In this document: positions 7,209 through 17,387 of the stretch, piece after piece
Layout of the letters: every line of letters begins with the position of its first letter
Numbering within the stretch: position 1 is the first letter of the stretch
NCBI GenBank assembly: GCA_021772835.1
Contig: JAJFLE010000017.1
Location: 1 to 64,000 of the forward strand
Reading direction: 5' to 3'
Length of the DNA: 64,000 bases
From: Mariprofundus sp.
Lineage (GTDB): Bacteria; Pseudomonadota; Zetaproteobacteria; Mariprofundales; Mariprofundaceae
Made by a program: the position numbers and the translations under genes
Notes under the pieces: generated by a model
Seen by the model: the letters and a program-made list of their open reading frames with translations, nothing else
Told to the model about the DNA's origin: nothing
Database searches by the model: none

Positions 7209-7314
7209 CGCTGCTGAGTCATGACAGGCTCACCGGTAATCATCCGGTCATGAGCCAGGAACTGATCACCAACATGCTCGACGTGCGAGTGCTACCGGGT
7301 TGTCACACAGGGAA
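7209..7314 (+). pseudogene. Fragment of a second Crp/Fnr-type gene
   Basis: The bases translate in part to VMSQELITNMLDVR, clearly the recognition-helix region of a paralogue of the 6024-6743 regulator (VMTQELIANMLGVR). Immediately after the shared GTGCG at 7283-7287 the sequence jumps to the equivalent of the C-terminal end (GAGTGCTACC versus GAGTGCTATC at 6681-6690). Relative to the intact gene about 113 bases are missing between two GTGCG repeats. Nothing upstream encodes the sensor domain. Confidence 0.7.
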
Positions 7315-7350
7315 TGAGTGGGCCAGTCTAAATGGGCTTGTCTGGGGTGA

Positions 7351-8001
7351 TTAAATCGCGCTGGATTTTTCGGGCCACTGGCATTCGGCTGATACAGCGC
7401 AGGTAGGGCACTTGGGCTTGCGGGCAATGCAGGTATAACGCCCGTGCAGGATCAGCCAGTGGTGAGCGTGTAACATGAACTTTTTCGGGATCACCTTGAG
7501 TAATCCTTTTTCTACATCCAGAGGCGTCTTTCCCGGAGCGAGCCCCGTGCGGTTACCAACGCGAAAGATATGCGTGTCCACGGCCATCGTAGGCTCACCA
7601 AACAGTACATTGAGCACCACATTGGCGGTTTTTCTACCTACGCCGGGCAGGGCTTCCAGCTCTTTGCGGGTGCGGGGAATCTCACCACCATGTTTGGATA
7701 CCAGTATTTCACATGTGCCAATCAGATGTTTGGCCTTGCTGTTATACAGACCGAGGGTGGATATATATTTTTTTAGCTTTGCCTCTCCAAGCTCAAGGAC
7801 GGCAGCAGGCGTATTGGCAACAGGGTACAGTTTCGCCGTGGCTTTATTGACACCGACATCGGTGGACTGGGCTGAAAGCATGACAGAAGCCAGTAACTCA
7901 AACTGATTGCTGTAGTTCAATTCAGTAACCGGCTCGGGGTCTATGGATTGCAGATGTTCAAAAAACCGCCGGATTTGGGCGGCATTCATTTGTTTAGGCA
8001 T
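7351..8001 (-). CDS. nth: Endonuclease III
   Basis: 216 residues, the usual length. A DNA glycosylase/AP lyase of base excision repair that removes oxidised pyrimidines. The helix-hairpin-helix LPGVGRKTANVVL carries catalytic Lys124; catalytic Asp142 is in AVDTHIFRV. The four Cys of the [4Fe-4S] cluster are 191, 198, 201 and 207 in the standard C-X6-C-X2-C-X5-C spacing. It lies downstream of pilP by 20 bases on the same strand. Nothing odd. Confidence 0.97.
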   Translation of the reverse strand: MPKQMNAAQIRRFFEHLQSIDPEPVTELNYSNQFELLASVMLSAQSTDVGVNKATAKLYPVANTPAAVLELGEAKLKKYISTLGLYNSKAKHLIGTCEILVSKHGGEIPRTRKELEALPGVGRKTANVVLNVLFGEPTMAVDTHIFRVGNRTGLAPGKTPLDVEKGLLKVIPKKFMLHAHHWLILHGRYTCIARKPKCPTCAVSAECQWPEKSSAI

Positions 8002-8021
8002 ATTTATTTAAACATTCTGGC

Positions 8022-8516
8022 TTAGTCGTTTACTTCTTTCATGGTCAGGCTGACCTGACGATCCGTGATTTCTCCGGCTGGATTTAAAACCTGTTCAACA
8101 AGGAATACGGTGTCATCGGTGATCTTCCCAATCTTACCGTTGTTTTTACCGATAAAATTACCACGGCGTACGATAAATCCCTTGGCCGTGCTATCCTGAA
8201 CCATGGCGACGCGCTCGCCACCCATGCTGAAAATAGCAACCAGACTCAGCGTGGAGAGGTCATAATCCTCTAACGTTTCACGCTTGCGGTTGGTGAGTTG
8301 TAGCTGATTATCCATGAGGGCTGAGCGGCCACGTGATGCCACCGTTTCCAGATATGACGCAAACGGGTCACGCAGGTTGGCAAAATCGATTGTAGGTGCA
8401 GTGACCATATGTTGCATGGCATCAGGCATTTCATCGGCACTATTTGAAACGGGAGCAGCACAAAGCAGGGGAACTCCGACCATCATCGTCGAAACCAGCC
8501 ATATCAGATGTTTCAT
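8022..8516 (-). CDS. pilP: Type IV pilus assembly protein PilP
   Basis: 164 residues with an N-terminal signal/anchor helix (MKHLIWLVSTMMVGVPLLCA). The PilP fold follows: FANLRDPFASY, LEDYDLSTLSLVAIFSMGG, then a beta domain (GFIVRRGNFIGKNNGKI). PilP links the PilMNO inner-membrane complex to the PilQ secretin. I chose the ATG at 8516, preceded by AAGGAGGAAA, rather than an upstream frame start at 8576. The lipobox Cys seen in many PilP proteins is not clear here. It is unusual in standing alone between nth and dut, without pilMNOQ beside it. Confidence 0.85.
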   Translation of the reverse strand: MKHLIWLVSTMMVGVPLLCAAPVSNSADEMPDAMQHMVTAPTIDFANLRDPFASYLETVASRGRSALMDNQLQLTNRKRETLEDYDLSTLSLVAIFSMGGERVAMVQDSTAKGFIVRRGNFIGKNNGKIGKITDDTVFLVEQVLNPAGEITDRQVSLTMKEVND

Positions 8517-8602
8517 GATTTCCTCCTTGCGCCACACAAAGTCATTACAGCAGAACAGATGGCTTCTGCAAAGCACAACACATGCCAGATGTTTGATGCT
8601 AC

Positions 8603-9058
8603 TTACTTTTTACCGGAACTTCCGAAGCCGCCCGTGCCGCGATCGGTTTCTGACAGCTCACTTACTTCACTGAAGTTTGCCTGCACAAACGGGGCGATAA
8701 TCATCTGGGCGATGCGGTCACCGCGACTGACAGTGAATGCTTCCTTGCCGTGATTGATCAGGATAACACCCACCTCACCACGATAGTCGGCATCAATCGT
8801 ACCGGGCGTGTTGAGCACGGTGATATTGTTTTTCAGGGCCAGTCCCGAGCGAGGGCGAACCTGCGCTTCATAGTTGTCCGGCAGGGCCATGGCAAAACCG
8901 GTTTTAATCAGTCGGGTTTGACCCGGTTCGATGACCACATCGGTATCCACTGCTGCACGCAGATCAGCACCCGCAGCATGTGTTGTAGCATAAAAGGGAA
9001 GATCAATGCCTTCACCATGTGGCAGTTTTTGAATGTGAACGACTGGATTGCTACTCAT
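8603..9058 (-). CDS. dut: Deoxyuridine triphosphatase (dUTPase)
   Basis: 151 residues, the normal size of the trimeric enzyme that hydrolyses dUTP to dUMP and so keeps uracil out of DNA. All five motifs are visible: [28 protein letters not shown] (catalytic Asp), [10 protein letters not shown] and the C-terminal [10 protein letters not shown] that closes over the substrate. The gene abuts coaBC directly (coaBC stop at 9059), an arrangement common in proteobacteria, and they are likely co-transcribed. Confidence 0.97.
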   Translation of the reverse strand: MSSNPVVHIQKLPHGEGIDLPFYATTHAAGADLRAAVDTDVVIEPGQTRLIKTGFAMALPDNYEAQVRPRSGLALKNNITVLNTPGTIDADYRGEVGVILINHGKEAFTVSRGDRIAQMIIAPFVQANFSEVSELSETDRGTGGFGSSGKK

Positions 9059-10237
9059 CTATTTCTCCATAATGTGCTTGATAATACTCTGGGCGAAATC
9101 GAATTTACTGTCGCTGTCTATGACAATCGCGCCTTCATCGCTCACCCACCAGCCACCAGCTTTATCGCTGCCCATATTGCTTATGTCATTGGCTATAATA
9201 GCATCAACACCTTTTCTGGTCAGTTTGATCCGGGCATGTTCAATGTGATCTTCGGCTTCTGCAGCAAAGGCGATGACCCGCCCCGGGCGATTCTCCATGG
9301 CGGCGATCTCGGCCACAATATCCGGATTTGCGATCATGTTCACACTCAGACTGGCGGTATCGCTACGTTTGAGTTTGCCCTGAAATATCTCATCAAAACG
9401 AAAGTCAGATACGGCTGCTGTAGCGATGAAGATATCTGATCCATCGGCTTCAGCTTTACATGCCTCAAGCATTTGAACCGCGGATTCGACATCAAAACGT
9501 TTGACCTCGGGATGTGTGTCCGGCGTTCCGGGCCCGGCAATCAGGGAGACTTCTGCCCCTTTGATCACCGCCAGATCAGCCAGCATGGCACCGAGCATAC
9601 CACTAGCACGATTGCTCAACAGACGTACGTTGTCCCAGGCTTCAAGCGTGGGGCCTGCATTGATGACCCAGTGCTGACCTTTCAGATTCTGCGTTGTCAG
9701 TAGTGGCAGCAGGGCAGAGATGATCGCGTGCGGTTCGCTCAGGCGACCGCAGCCGGATTCACCGCAGGCCAGTTCACCGGCTTCTGGTCCGACAACAAAC
9801 ATGCCGCGATGCTCAAGCACGCCGATATTGTGTTGCGTGGCAGCGGCCTCCCACATGGAGCTGTTCATGGCAGGTGCGAGCAATACAGGCTTGTCACACA
9901 CCTGCATGATGGTGGTGAGCAGATCATCGGCAATACCATGGGCAAAGCGGGCAATCAGGTTGGATGTGGCAGGTGCAATAATGACAACATCGGCCCAGCG
10001 TGCCAGCTGTATATGTCCCATCGATCTTTCAGAAGTCAGGTCAAACAGTTCTGTGTGTACCTCTTCACCGGTCAGGGCTTCAAAGGTGAGGGGGGAGACA
10101 AACTCACAGGCTGATTTTGTCATCACACAGCGCACCTGCATGCCGGACTTTTTCAGCAAACGGGCCAGCTCGGCGACACGGTAAACGGCAATGCCGCCAC
10201 CGATGCCGATGAGTATGCGTTTGCCGAGCAGGTTCAT
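9059..10237 (-). CDS. coaBC: Bifunctional phosphopantothenoylcysteine decarboxylase / phosphopantothenate-cysteine ligase
   Basis: 392 residues, normal length. It performs two steps of coenzyme A synthesis: CTP-dependent coupling of cysteine to 4'-phosphopantothenate (C-terminal CoaB) and FMN-dependent decarboxylation (N-terminal CoaC). CoaC features: GIGGGIAVYRVAEL, PAMNSSMW and the flexible flap with Cys in ACGESGCGRL. CoaB features: INAGPTLEAWDNVRLLSN and AAVSDFR. It starts 4 bases inside the end of bcp (ATGA-type overlap) and is followed directly by dut. Confidence 0.97.
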   Translation of the reverse strand: MNLLGKRILIGIGGGIAVYRVAELARLLKKSGMQVRCVMTKSACEFVSPLTFEALTGEEVHTELFDLTSERSMGHIQLARWADVVIIAPATSNLIARFAHGIADDLLTTIMQVCDKPVLLAPAMNSSMWEAAATQHNIGVLEHRGMFVVGPEAGELACGESGCGRLSEPHAIISALLPLLTTQNLKGQHWVINAGPTLEAWDNVRLLSNRASGMLGAMLADLAVIKGAEVSLIAGPGTPDTHPEVKRFDVESAVQMLEACKAEADGSDIFIATAAVSDFRFDEIFQGKLKRSDTASLSVNMIANPDIVAEIAAMENRPGRVIAFAAEAEDHIEHARIKLTRKGVDAIIANDISNMGSDKAGGWWVSDEGAIVIDSDSKFDFAQSIIKHIMEK

Positions 10238-10719
10238 GCGCTCTGCAGTTCCTGCAGCGTATTCAGAACTTCTTCAACATGGCCGGGTACTTTCACTTTG
10301 CGCCAGGCATAAGCGATATCACCTTCAGGGTTGATAATGAAGGTAGAGCGTTCTATGCCCAGATATTCCTTGCCATAGTTCATTTTGAGTTGCATGACAT
10401 CGAAGGCTTTGCACAGTGTTTCATCCGGGTCGGATATTAACGGGAAGTTTAGCGACTGCTTTTCAGTGAAGTTAGCATGGGATTTTACCGAGTCGCGGCT
10501 CACACCAACGATGGCTGCATTGGCAGCAGAGAAATCGGGCAGGGCATCACGGAATTCACATGATTCTGTGGTGCAGCCTGATGTGCTGTCTTTCGGGTAA
10601 AAGTAGAGGATGATCCATTGCCCATTCAAATCATTCAGTTTCAAAGTACCTTCCGGCCAGACTTGCAGCTCAATATCACCTGGTGCTGCATCTGTCGGAT
10701 TAATCTTGTATTCGGACAT
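10234..10719 (-). CDS. bcp: Thiol peroxidase, Bcp/PrxQ type
   Basis: 161 residues. A peroxiredoxin that reduces peroxides with thioredoxin as donor. The peroxidatic Cys is in KDSTSGCTTESCEFRD; the second Cys five residues later is the resolving Cys of the alpha2-type PrxQ subgroup. A typical FYPKDSTSGCT motif and a conserved Arg late in the sequence (ERSTFII) complete the active site. First gene of the minus-strand bcp-coaBC-dut unit. Confidence 0.95.
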   Translation of the reverse strand: MSEYKINPTDAAPGDIELQVWPEGTLKLNDLNGQWIILYFYPKDSTSGCTTESCEFRDALPDFSAANAAIVGVSRDSVKSHANFTEKQSLNFPLISDPDETLCKAFDVMQLKMNYGKEYLGIERSTFIINPEGDIAYAWRKVKVPGHVEEVLNTLQELQSA

Positions 10720-10939
10720 GCGTGTGACTCCTTGATTCCCATTTTACGTTTACGGATGCGCAAGCATAGGGAACGATGCTAGCCTTCGCTATAGTTGAGA
10801 GGTGTGGATAAGCGCTCCCATGCACTTGTGCACAGGCAAAGGCAAAACCGTTGTTTTTCCTTTGTATAAAAAATCATATGTATAAACAGATGATTATGGT
10901 GGCCGCTACACGGGTCACGGATAGTTTGAGGAGAGTCCA

Positions 10940-11869
10940 TTGAATCAGGTGTTGTTGGCTGAGCCGAGAGGTTTTTGTGCAGGTGTTGATCGTGCTATCG
11001 AAATCGTTGAAAAGGCACTGGAAGTGTACGGTGCTCCGGTTTATGTGCGTCATGAAATCGTGCACAACCGTTTTGTGGTGGAATCCCTGAAAGCCAAAGG
11101 TGCTGTCTTTATCGATGAAGTGGATGATGCGCCGGATAACTCACTGCTGATTTTCTCTGCCCATGGGGTGAGCAAAGCAGTTCGTGCACAGGGCAAGGCA
11201 CGCGGCTTGCGCGTGATTGATGCCACCTGCCCACTGGTAACAAAAGTGCATCTGGAGTTGCTCAGGCATTATAAAAATGGCGATCAGGTGATACTGATCG
11301 GTCATGCCGGACACCCGGAAGTAGAGGGTACGATGGGGCAGGCACCGGACGGTACCGTACTGTTGATTTCCACGCCGGAAGATGTGGCAACGTTAACGGT
11401 GGATGATCCTGAAAAGATTGCTTATGTCACGCAGACCACGCTTAGTGTGGATGATACAAAGGATGTGATTGAGGCGTTGCAGGCCCGTTTCCCCAATGTT
11501 CAGGGACCAAAACGTGAAGATATATGTTATGCCACCAGTAACCGGCAGGCAGCAGTCAAAGCATTGGCGTCGAGAAGCGATGTTGTGCTGGTGCTTGGCT
11601 CGAAGAACTCTTCCAACTCCAACCGCTTACGCGAAGTGGCCGAACGCTGTGGGGCAAAATCTTATCTGATTGACGGGGCTGAAGATGTTAAATCGGAGTG
11701 GTTCACCGATGGCGACCGCATTGGCATTACCGCTGGCGCATCGGCACCGGAAGTGCTGGTGGATCAGGTGGCTGACTGGCTCAGGGGGCACGGTTACCCT
11801 GCTCCGGAACTGGTTTCAGTGGGCCAGGAGAATGTCGTTTTCATCCTGCCTGAAGAGCTGCGCGCATAA
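10940..11869 (+). CDS. ispH: 4-hydroxy-3-methylbut-2-enyl diphosphate reductase
   Basis: 309 residues. Last enzyme of the MEP isoprenoid pathway; reduces HMBPP to IPP and DMAPP using an iron-sulfur cluster. The three cluster Cys are 13 (PRGFCAGV), 97 (DATCPLV) and 196 (DICYATSNR). [10 protein letters not shown] holds the conserved acid. The start is a TTG at 10940 preceded by GAGGAGAG at six bases, which begins exactly at the family N-terminus. Single gene with its own terminator. Confidence 0.97.
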   Translation: MNQVLLAEPRGFCAGVDRAIEIVEKALEVYGAPVYVRHEIVHNRFVVESLKAKGAVFIDEVDDAPDNSLLIFSAHGVSKAVRAQGKARGLRVIDATCPLVTKVHLELLRHYKNGDQVILIGHAGHPEVEGTMGQAPDGTVLLISTPEDVATLTVDDPEKIAYVTQTTLSVDDTKDVIEALQARFPNVQGPKREDICYATSNRQAAVKALASRSDVVLVLGSKNSSNSNRLREVAERCGAKSYLIDGAEDVKSEWFTDGDRIGITAGASAPEVLVDQVADWLRGHGYPAPELVSVGQENVVFILPEELRA

Positions 11870-11876
11870 AAAAAGA

Positions 11877-11900
11877 GGCTGACGATTGCCCGTCAGCCTT
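11877..11900 (+). terminator. Hairpin terminator after ispH
   Basis: GGCTGACG and CGTCAGCC form a perfect 8-base stem around ATTGCC, seven bases after the ispH stop. The run of A before the stem pairs partly with the T residues after it, and would give a terminator in the reverse direction as well. Confidence 0.75.
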
Positions 11901-12034
11901 CAATCGGGTTAATAAATAAGTATTCACCGCAGAAGACGCAGAGTAGAGCCATGGGTAGTGACCGGTGCTGCCCAAATCTCTGCATATCACCATTTACAAT
12001 ACGTAACTATTCAGCGTTGTTACGAAAAAACAAA

Positions 12035-12123
12035 TCGAACCACGAATTAACACGAATAAGGGTGTGGTAGTGCTGGTTGGGTAGCTTTAGGTTCGTGTTT
12101 ATTTATGTTTGCTCGTGGCTCGA
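12035..12123. repeat. Imperfect inverted repeat of CCACGAA/ACACGAA type
   Basis: The left arm TCGAACCACGAATTAACACG (12035 on) matches the complement of the right arm, which ends TTGCTCGTGGCTCGA at 12123. Arms of about 25-30 bases flank about 33 bases. It could fold as an RNA hairpin between two converging genes or be an old element remnant. Confidence 0.5.
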
Positions 12124-12126
12124 ATG

Positions 12127-12180
12127 CATGCCCCTCACCCTGCGGGCGGGCGTTCAGCACATCCAAACGGCAATCCTGCG
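12127..12180 (+). repeat. TCCT-loop hairpin repeat, partial copy
   Basis: CACCCTGCGGGC, then a decayed palindrome (GGGCGTTCAGCACA), then TCCAAA and AATCCTGCGG. The order of constant linkers is the same as in the array at 63.3-63.6 kb (CACCCTGCGGGC, palindrome, GTCCAAAT, TCCT loop). The stems have lost pairing, so this looks like an old copy. Confidence 0.55.
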
Positions 12181-12196
12181 GTGAAATAGTTTTTGC

Positions 12197-13663
<1,467 letters not shown>

Positions 13664-13792
13664 TTAGATTTTAATGAGGCAGTTCTTGATTTCAGTTTGG
13701 TCGATGGCATCATTCGCCTCCGTTTTACGAGGGGTGAGGCATAGTCTTGCTCCTTTTTAATTTAGGCAATCCATAGTTGGGTTGCCACATAT

Positions 13793-13876
<84 letters not shown>

Positions 13877-13909
13877 TATCCTCATAGCTAATTCCCGATG
13901 GAGAAATAA

Positions 13910-15238
13910 ATGATTCATACTGAAGTGAAAGCCCTTGGAAGCAATGAACATCAGGTGCATGTGACTGTGCCACAAGGTGAATACGATAGAATTTACGCAG
14001 TACAGATGAATAAGTTGGTTACGCAGGCTAAACTGCCTGGTTTCCGTCCGGGTAAAACGCCGACACACGTAATTAAAAAACAGTTTGGTGCCAAGTTACA
14101 TGAAGACACAGTATCTGAACTGATCCAGTCTCACTATGTCACGGCCATTGAATCTTCAGGCCTGAGCCCTGCACTGCAACCGATTCTTGATATTCCTGCG
14201 ACTCAGCCTGCTGAAGGTTTTGAGTTTACCATGAAGGTAACGACCTTGCCGGAAGTGAAAATAAATGCGCTTTCCAAGCTGGCATTTGATGAAACGACCG
14301 TGAATGTAGAAGAAGCTGATATTGATCAGGTTATCGATCGTCTGATGAAATCACAGGTGAAGTTTGAAGCTGAAGCCGAACGTGCTGCAGAAACAGGTGA
14401 TCAGCTGCATATTGATTTTGTTGGCTCCATCGACGGTGAAGAGTTCGATGGTGGTAAAGGCGAGGACGTGCCTCTGGTGTTGGGCGAAGGCCGTTTTATT
14501 CCCGGTTTTGAAGAACAGTTGATCGGCAAAAAAGCAGGCGATGATGTGACTGTAGAGGTCACCTTCCCTGAAGACTATCAGGCTGCGCATCTGGCAGGCA
14601 AAGCGGCAAGCTTTGTAAGCAATGTGAAATCTGTCGGGAAGCCGGTTACCGCTGAAGATGAAGATGGTCTGGCGAAAATGGTTGGTTTTGAAGACGGAGC
14701 TTCGCTGCGTGCAGATGCACAGGCCCGCCTGAACGAAGAAGCTGAGCAGGCATCATTTTCAAGCACACGTGACGCAGCACTTGATGCACTGATTGCGGCA
14801 AATGATATTGAACTGCCTGAAACACTGGTTCAGCAGGATATGCAGGAAACCACCAAGCGTGTGATGCAGAATATGAAACAGCAGGGCGTCGAAGTTCCTG
14901 CTGAAATGCTTCAGGATGAAGGTTTCAATAAGGAAATCCGTAGCCGTGCTGAGCGCGGTCTGAAATTGTCGCTGTTGCTGCAACAGGTGCGTGAACTGTC
15001 TGATCTGAACGTTGATGATCTCGAGCTCGATGCAGAGATTGATCGTCAGTCACAGCAGTATCCTGAAGAACAGCGGGATCAGTTTAAAGTCTGGATCAAG
15101 TCGCAGCAGGAACAGATTGCATCCATGAAAGACGGTCTTCTGGAGCGCAAATGTGTGCAGTATGTTGTTGATCAGGCAAAGACGAAGTCTGTCAGTAAAC
15201 CGTTGTCAGAGTGGCAGGCCGAGCAGGAGCAAGCTTAA
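13910..15238 (+). CDS. tig: Trigger factor, ribosome-associated chaperone
   Basis: 442 residues. It binds near the ribosome exit tunnel and shields nascent chains. The ribosome-binding domain occupies about 1-110 with a signature close to the family GFRxGKxP motif (GFRPGKTPTHVIKK). The peptidyl-prolyl isomerase domain is about 150-240 (GDQLHIDFVGSIDGEEFDGG, VTFPEDY). The C-terminal helical arms follow. The start ATG has TGGAGA upstream. It heads the classic order tig-clpP-clpX-lon-hup, with a strong hairpin directly after it. Confidence 0.97.
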   Translation: MIHTEVKALGSNEHQVHVTVPQGEYDRIYAVQMNKLVTQAKLPGFRPGKTPTHVIKKQFGAKLHEDTVSELIQSHYVTAIESSGLSPALQPILDIPATQPAEGFEFTMKVTTLPEVKINALSKLAFDETTVNVEEADIDQVIDRLMKSQVKFEAEAERAAETGDQLHIDFVGSIDGEEFDGGKGEDVPLVLGEGRFIPGFEEQLIGKKAGDDVTVEVTFPEDYQAAHLAGKAASFVSNVKSVGKPVTAEDEDGLAKMVGFEDGASLRADAQARLNEEAEQASFSSTRDAALDALIAANDIELPETLVQQDMQETTKRVMQNMKQQGVEVPAEMLQDEGFNKEIRSRAERGLKLSLLLQQVRELSDLNVDDLELDAEIDRQSQQYPEEQRDQFKVWIKSQQEQIASMKDGLLERKCVQYVVDQAKTKSVSKPLSEWQAEQEQA

Positions 15239-15268
15239 ACAAAGCCACGGGTGTGGCTTTGTTTAAGC
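15233..15268 (+). terminator. Hairpin terminator after tig
   Basis: GCTTAAACAAAGCCAC and GTGGCTTTGTTTAAGC form a perfect 16-base stem with loop GGGT. It includes the tig stop codon. The T-rich 3' arm makes it a likely bidirectional or partial terminator between tig and clpP. A direct copy of its left arm plus loop, ACAAAGCCACGGGTGT, recurs at 15290-15305 without the right arm. Confidence 0.75.
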
Positions 15269-15414
15269 GCGATAGTTGATGGTTAAGATACAAAGCCACG
15301 GGTGTATGCGTGCAGATTAAGCAGTTCGGCAATAGTCTTGGTATGACTTTTGCGTAATAAGTCTTTATGGTGGGCCGCAAAAGAGTTAAAGCTGAACGGC
15401 AAAAAGGAGAGTAC

Positions 15415-16035
15415 ATGAATCTGGTTCCTATGGTAGTAGAGCAAACTGCACGCGGTGAACGCTCCTACGACATCTTTTCCCGACTGCTAAAGGAGCGCAT
15501 TATTTTCCTTAATGGTCAGGTCGAAGATCATATGGCTAACCTGATTATTGCTCAGTTGCTGTTTCTTGAGTCGGAAGGCCCGGATAAGGACATCTATATC
15601 TATATCAATAGTCCCGGTGGTCTGGTGACCGCTGGCATGGCAATTTATGATACCATGCAGTATATCCGCTGTGATGTGTCGACGTTATGCGTTGGACAGG
15701 CTGCCAGTATGGGCGCACATCTGCTTGCTGCCGGTACCAAGGGCAAACGTTATGCGCTGCCGAATGCGCGTGTGATGATCCATCAGCCGCTGGGCGGTTT
15801 TCAGGGTCAGGCAACTGACATCGAAATCCATGCGCGTGAAATTATCAAGCTGAAAGATCGTTTGAATGAGATGATGGCTGAAAATACTGGCCAGCCATTG
15901 GAGAAGCTCGCCGATGATGTGGAAAGGGATTATTTCTTAACTGCTCAGGAAGCAGAAGACTACGGTTTGATTGATAAAGTGCTCACTTCCCGTGCTGAAG
16001 TGGTTGCTGGAGGTCCTGATGGCAACGCTGACTAA
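15415..16035 (+). CDS. clpP: ATP-dependent Clp protease proteolytic subunit
   Basis: 206 residues. A serine peptidase that forms the double-heptamer chamber used with ClpX. The catalytic triad is Ser98 (GQAASMGA), His123 ([10 protein letters not shown]) and Asp172 (VERDYFL). The start at 15415 has AAAGGAGAG upstream and gives the standard N-terminus [20 protein letters not shown]; an upstream in-frame start at 15367 is not favoured. Its end overlaps clpX by 17 bases. Confidence 0.97.
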   Translation: MNLVPMVVEQTARGERSYDIFSRLLKERIIFLNGQVEDHMANLIIAQLLFLESEGPDKDIYIYINSPGGLVTAGMAIYDTMQYIRCDVSTLCVGQAASMGAHLLAAGTKGKRYALPNARVMIHQPLGGFQGQATDIEIHAREIIKLKDRLNEMMAENTGQPLEKLADDVERDYFLTAQEAEDYGLIDKVLTSRAEVVAGGPDGNAD

Positions 16036-17308
16036 CGGAGGTGGGGATAGTACTTTATACTGCTCATTCTGCGGCAAATCTCAGCATGACGTTAAGAAGC
16101 TGATTGCTGGCCCTACTGTATTTATCTGTGATGAATGCATCGAACTGTGCAACGAAATCATAGTTGAAGAGCTTTCTGCCATTGATCAGAAAGAGGATGT
16201 CAAAGAAGAGGGCGGTCTGCCAAAACCTGCCGAGATCAAAGCATTTCTTGATGAGTATGTGATCGGTCAGGAGCCTTCAAAACGCCTGCTTTCTGTTGCA
16301 GTTTATAATCATTACAAGCGCATAGCTCACAATGAGAAATCCGATGTGGAAATTTCCAAATCCAATGTGCTGTTGCTTGGTCCTACAGGTTGCGGTAAAA
16401 CGCTGCTTGCCCAAACCCTGGCACGCGTATTCGATGTTCCATTCGTGATGGCCGATGCCACCACGCTTACAGAAGCGGGTTATGTGGGTGAAGATGTTGA
16501 AAACATCATTCTGAAATTGCTACAGGCTGCCGATTTCGATGTGGAAAAGGCCCAGCGTGGCATCATCTATATTGATGAAGTAGATAAACTTTCACGCAAG
16601 GCCGAAGGTCCGTCAATTACACGTGATGTGAGCGGTGAAGGTGTGCAGCAGGCACTGCTCAAATTGATTGAAGGTACGATTGCCAACGTGCCGCCTCAAG
16701 GTGGACGCAAACACCCTCAGCAAGAGTTCATGCCGGTAGATACCACCAAGATCCTGTTTATTCTCGGTGGTGCATTTGCAGGTCTTGAGAAGATCATCGA
16801 GGTCAAAGGTAAACCGCGCTCCATCGGTTTCGGTGCCGAGGTGGTCAGTGATGACGAGAAAGATATCGGTGCGATCCTGAGTCTGGTGGAGCCGGAAGAC
16901 CTGATTAAATTCGGGTTGATTCCGGAGCTGGTAGGCCGCTTGCCTGCAGTAGCTACGTTGAGCCAGCTCGATAAGGATGCATTCCTGCGTATTCTGACTG
17001 AGCCGAAAAATGCGCTGGTGAAGCAGTATGGCGCTTTGATGAAGTACGATGGTGTGGATCTGTCCTTTACCGATGATGCACTGGAAGCCATTGCCGAAAA
17101 AGCGATTTTGCGCAAAACCGGTGCTCGCGGCCTGCGCGCCATTATGGAATCAGTGATGCTGGATGTGATGTACGATATCCCGACCATGAGCAACGTTGAG
17201 AAATGTGTGGTCAATCGCGAAGCCGTTGAAGGATCGAGTAAACCTGTGCTGGTGTTGACCGGTGATCAGAGCGATCAGGGGCCGCAGGCAGAAGCAGCAG
17301 CTTCCTGA
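16019..17308 (+). CDS. clpX: ATP-dependent Clp protease ATP-binding subunit ClpX
   Basis: 429 residues. An AAA+ unfoldase that recognises tagged substrates and feeds them to ClpP. The N-terminal zinc domain has four Cys (YCSFCGKSQ and [10 protein letters not shown]). Walker A is [12 protein letters not shown]; Walker B is [11 protein letters not shown]. The C-terminal domain begins around [13 protein letters not shown]. The ATG at 16019, inside the end of clpP with GGAGGT upstream, gives the usual N-terminus; earlier in-frame starts are shadows within clpP. Translationally coupled to clpP. Confidence 0.97.
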   Translation: MATLTNGGGDSTLYCSFCGKSQHDVKKLIAGPTVFICDECIELCNEIIVEELSAIDQKEDVKEEGGLPKPAEIKAFLDEYVIGQEPSKRLLSVAVYNHYKRIAHNEKSDVEISKSNVLLLGPTGCGKTLLAQTLARVFDVPFVMADATTLTEAGYVGEDVENIILKLLQAADFDVEKAQRGIIYIDEVDKLSRKAEGPSITRDVSGEGVQQALLKLIEGTIANVPPQGGRKHPQQEFMPVDTTKILFILGGAFAGLEKIIEVKGKPRSIGFGAEVVSDDEKDIGAILSLVEPEDLIKFGLIPELVGRLPAVATLSQLDKDAFLRILTEPKNALVKQYGALMKYDGVDLSFTDDALEAIAEKAILRKTGARGLRAIMESVMLDVMYDIPTMSNVEKCVVNREAVEGSSKPVLVLTGDQSDQGPQAEAAAS

Positions 17309-17339
17309 TTGTTGTTGAAAATACTGATAACCTGAACTG

Positions 17340-17354
17340 GCGCAGTTACTGCGC
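17340..17354 (+). terminator. Short hairpin between clpX and lon
   Basis: GCGCAG-TTA-CTGCGC is a perfect 6-base stem with a three-base loop. A T-rich stretch follows (TCTGTTTGTTTTGT). It may attenuate transcription from clpX into lon. Confidence 0.45.
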
Positions 17355-17387
17355 TATCTGTTTGTTTTGTAGTTGAAGGAGAATTTG

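Larger units (their letters stand above)
11901..12196. other. Intergenic region with several degenerate repeats
   Basis: Between convergent ispH and purB, with no gene seen. It holds a sequence of the CACCGCAGAAGACGCAGAG type at about 11924 (related to CTCTGCGTAC-type sequence near 63760), an imperfect inverted repeat at 12035-12123, and a partial copy of the TCCT-loop hairpin repeat at 12127-12180. Confidence 0.6.
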
